Source: Bacteroidales bacterium (GTDB lineage Bacteria > Bacteroidota > Bacteroidia > Bacteroidales > 4484-276). Taken from it: DNA of 7,315 bases. Positions 7,020 to 7,315 of this stretch are shown in pieces. The position numbers were made by a program, and so were the translations under genes. Where the stretch lies: assembly GCA_018400545.1 (NCBI GenBank), contig JAGYLT010000111.1:1-7315 (forward strand). The letters run 5' to 3'. The number at the start of each line of letters is the position of its first letter. Position 1 is the stretch's first letter. Under the pieces are notes generated by a model. It saw nothing but the letters and a program-made list of their open reading frames with translations, had not been told where the DNA came from and did no database searches.

Positions 7020-7315
7020 ATGAAGAAGTTGTGTTTTATCATGTTCATCTTGTTCTTCTCAAATTCCTTGTTTTCCCAACAAAAGGAGGTTTCTTTTACC
7101 CTGGACGATCGTGATAGAATAATGCGGACGGAAGAAAAACTGGAGTCTTTGAGAAAAGAGATGAATGCAAAATTTGAAGGGATTGAATATAGATTTAATG
7201 CTCAGGATACGAAATTTGAATCTATAGAATCAAGATTTGATTTCATTTATTTGGCTTTGGGAATTATCATTACATTAATAGTTTTTTTACTTGGTTACAA
7301 TGTCTGGGATCGTAG
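7020..7315 (+). CDS. Small signal-peptide, coiled-coil, single-pass membrane protein (partial)
   Basis: Starting at ATG 7020 the frame stays open for 98 codons to the right edge. Residues 1-19 form a signal peptide ending in LFS before QQ, a common Bacteroidetes cleavage context. A short FTLDDRDRIMRTEEKL segment (26-41) follows. Residues 37-73 are a charged helix, probably coiled coil, with a 14-residue repeat KFExIExRF at 51-59 and 65-73. Residues 76-92 are a transmembrane helix, then VWDR, where the window ends. I have seen similar proteins (FTLxDRDR, EEKL, helix, TM, WDRR) annotated as hypothetical in Bacteroidetes and Aquificae genomes; no function is known to me. The predicted orientation is a periplasmic coiled coil anchored by a C-terminal helix. 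It has its own promoter. Confidence 0.7.
   Translation, partial: MKKLCFIMFILFFSNSLFSQQKEVSFTLDDRDRIMRTEEKLESLRKEMNAKFEGIEYRFNAQDTKFESIESRFDFIYLALGIIITLIVFLLGYNVWDR

Overview
The window looks like ordinary chromosomal DNA of a Bacteroidetes (Bacteroidota) bacterium. Five independent signs agree. There is a DUF4175-type membrane/coiled-coil protein, a family I know essentially from this phylum. There is a secreted enzyme ending in a type IX secretion (T9SS) sorting domain. The glutamyl-tRNA synthetase carries an extra segment after its KMSKS-equivalent motif that I associate with Bacteroidetes enzymes. The sigma-ABfr-type promoter element TAnnTTTG lies in front of four transcription units. Start codons lack convincing Shine-Dalgarno sequences. 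I cannot assign order or genus.

Layout: positions 1-2906 (minus strand) hold the first ~968 codons of a very large DUF4175 protein whose 3' end lies outside the window. After a 267-bp gap with a probable promoter, positions 3174-4691 (minus) encode a 505-residue exported Ntn-hydrolase-like enzyme of the C45 (acyl-CoA:6-APA acyltransferase-like) group, with an embedded dockerin-like calcium loop and a C-terminal T9SS domain. The 183-bp divergent intergenic region 4692-4874 holds a promoter for each direction and an 11-bp perfect inverted repeat with a third related half-site. On the plus strand follows a compact cluster: gltX (4875-6404), folB (6410-6769, 5 bp after gltX) and a small eight-cysteine CWC protein (6762-6950, overlapping folB by 8 bp). 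A 69-bp gap with the best promoter in the window precedes the start of a small secretory/membrane coiled-coil protein (7020 to the right edge, partial).

How they work together: gltX-folB-CWC is probably one transcript combining tRNA charging, folate synthesis and a putative metal-binding protein; I see co-transcription but no common pathway. The C45-like protein probably acts at the cell surface or outside the cell. The DUF4175 protein is predicted to be inner-membrane anchored with a large periplasmic part. There is no mobile element, CRISPR array, RNA gene or phage remnant that I can see. I found no clearly new multi-gene system; the most distinctive items are the architecture of the C45-like exoenzyme and the repeat set in the divergent promoter region.
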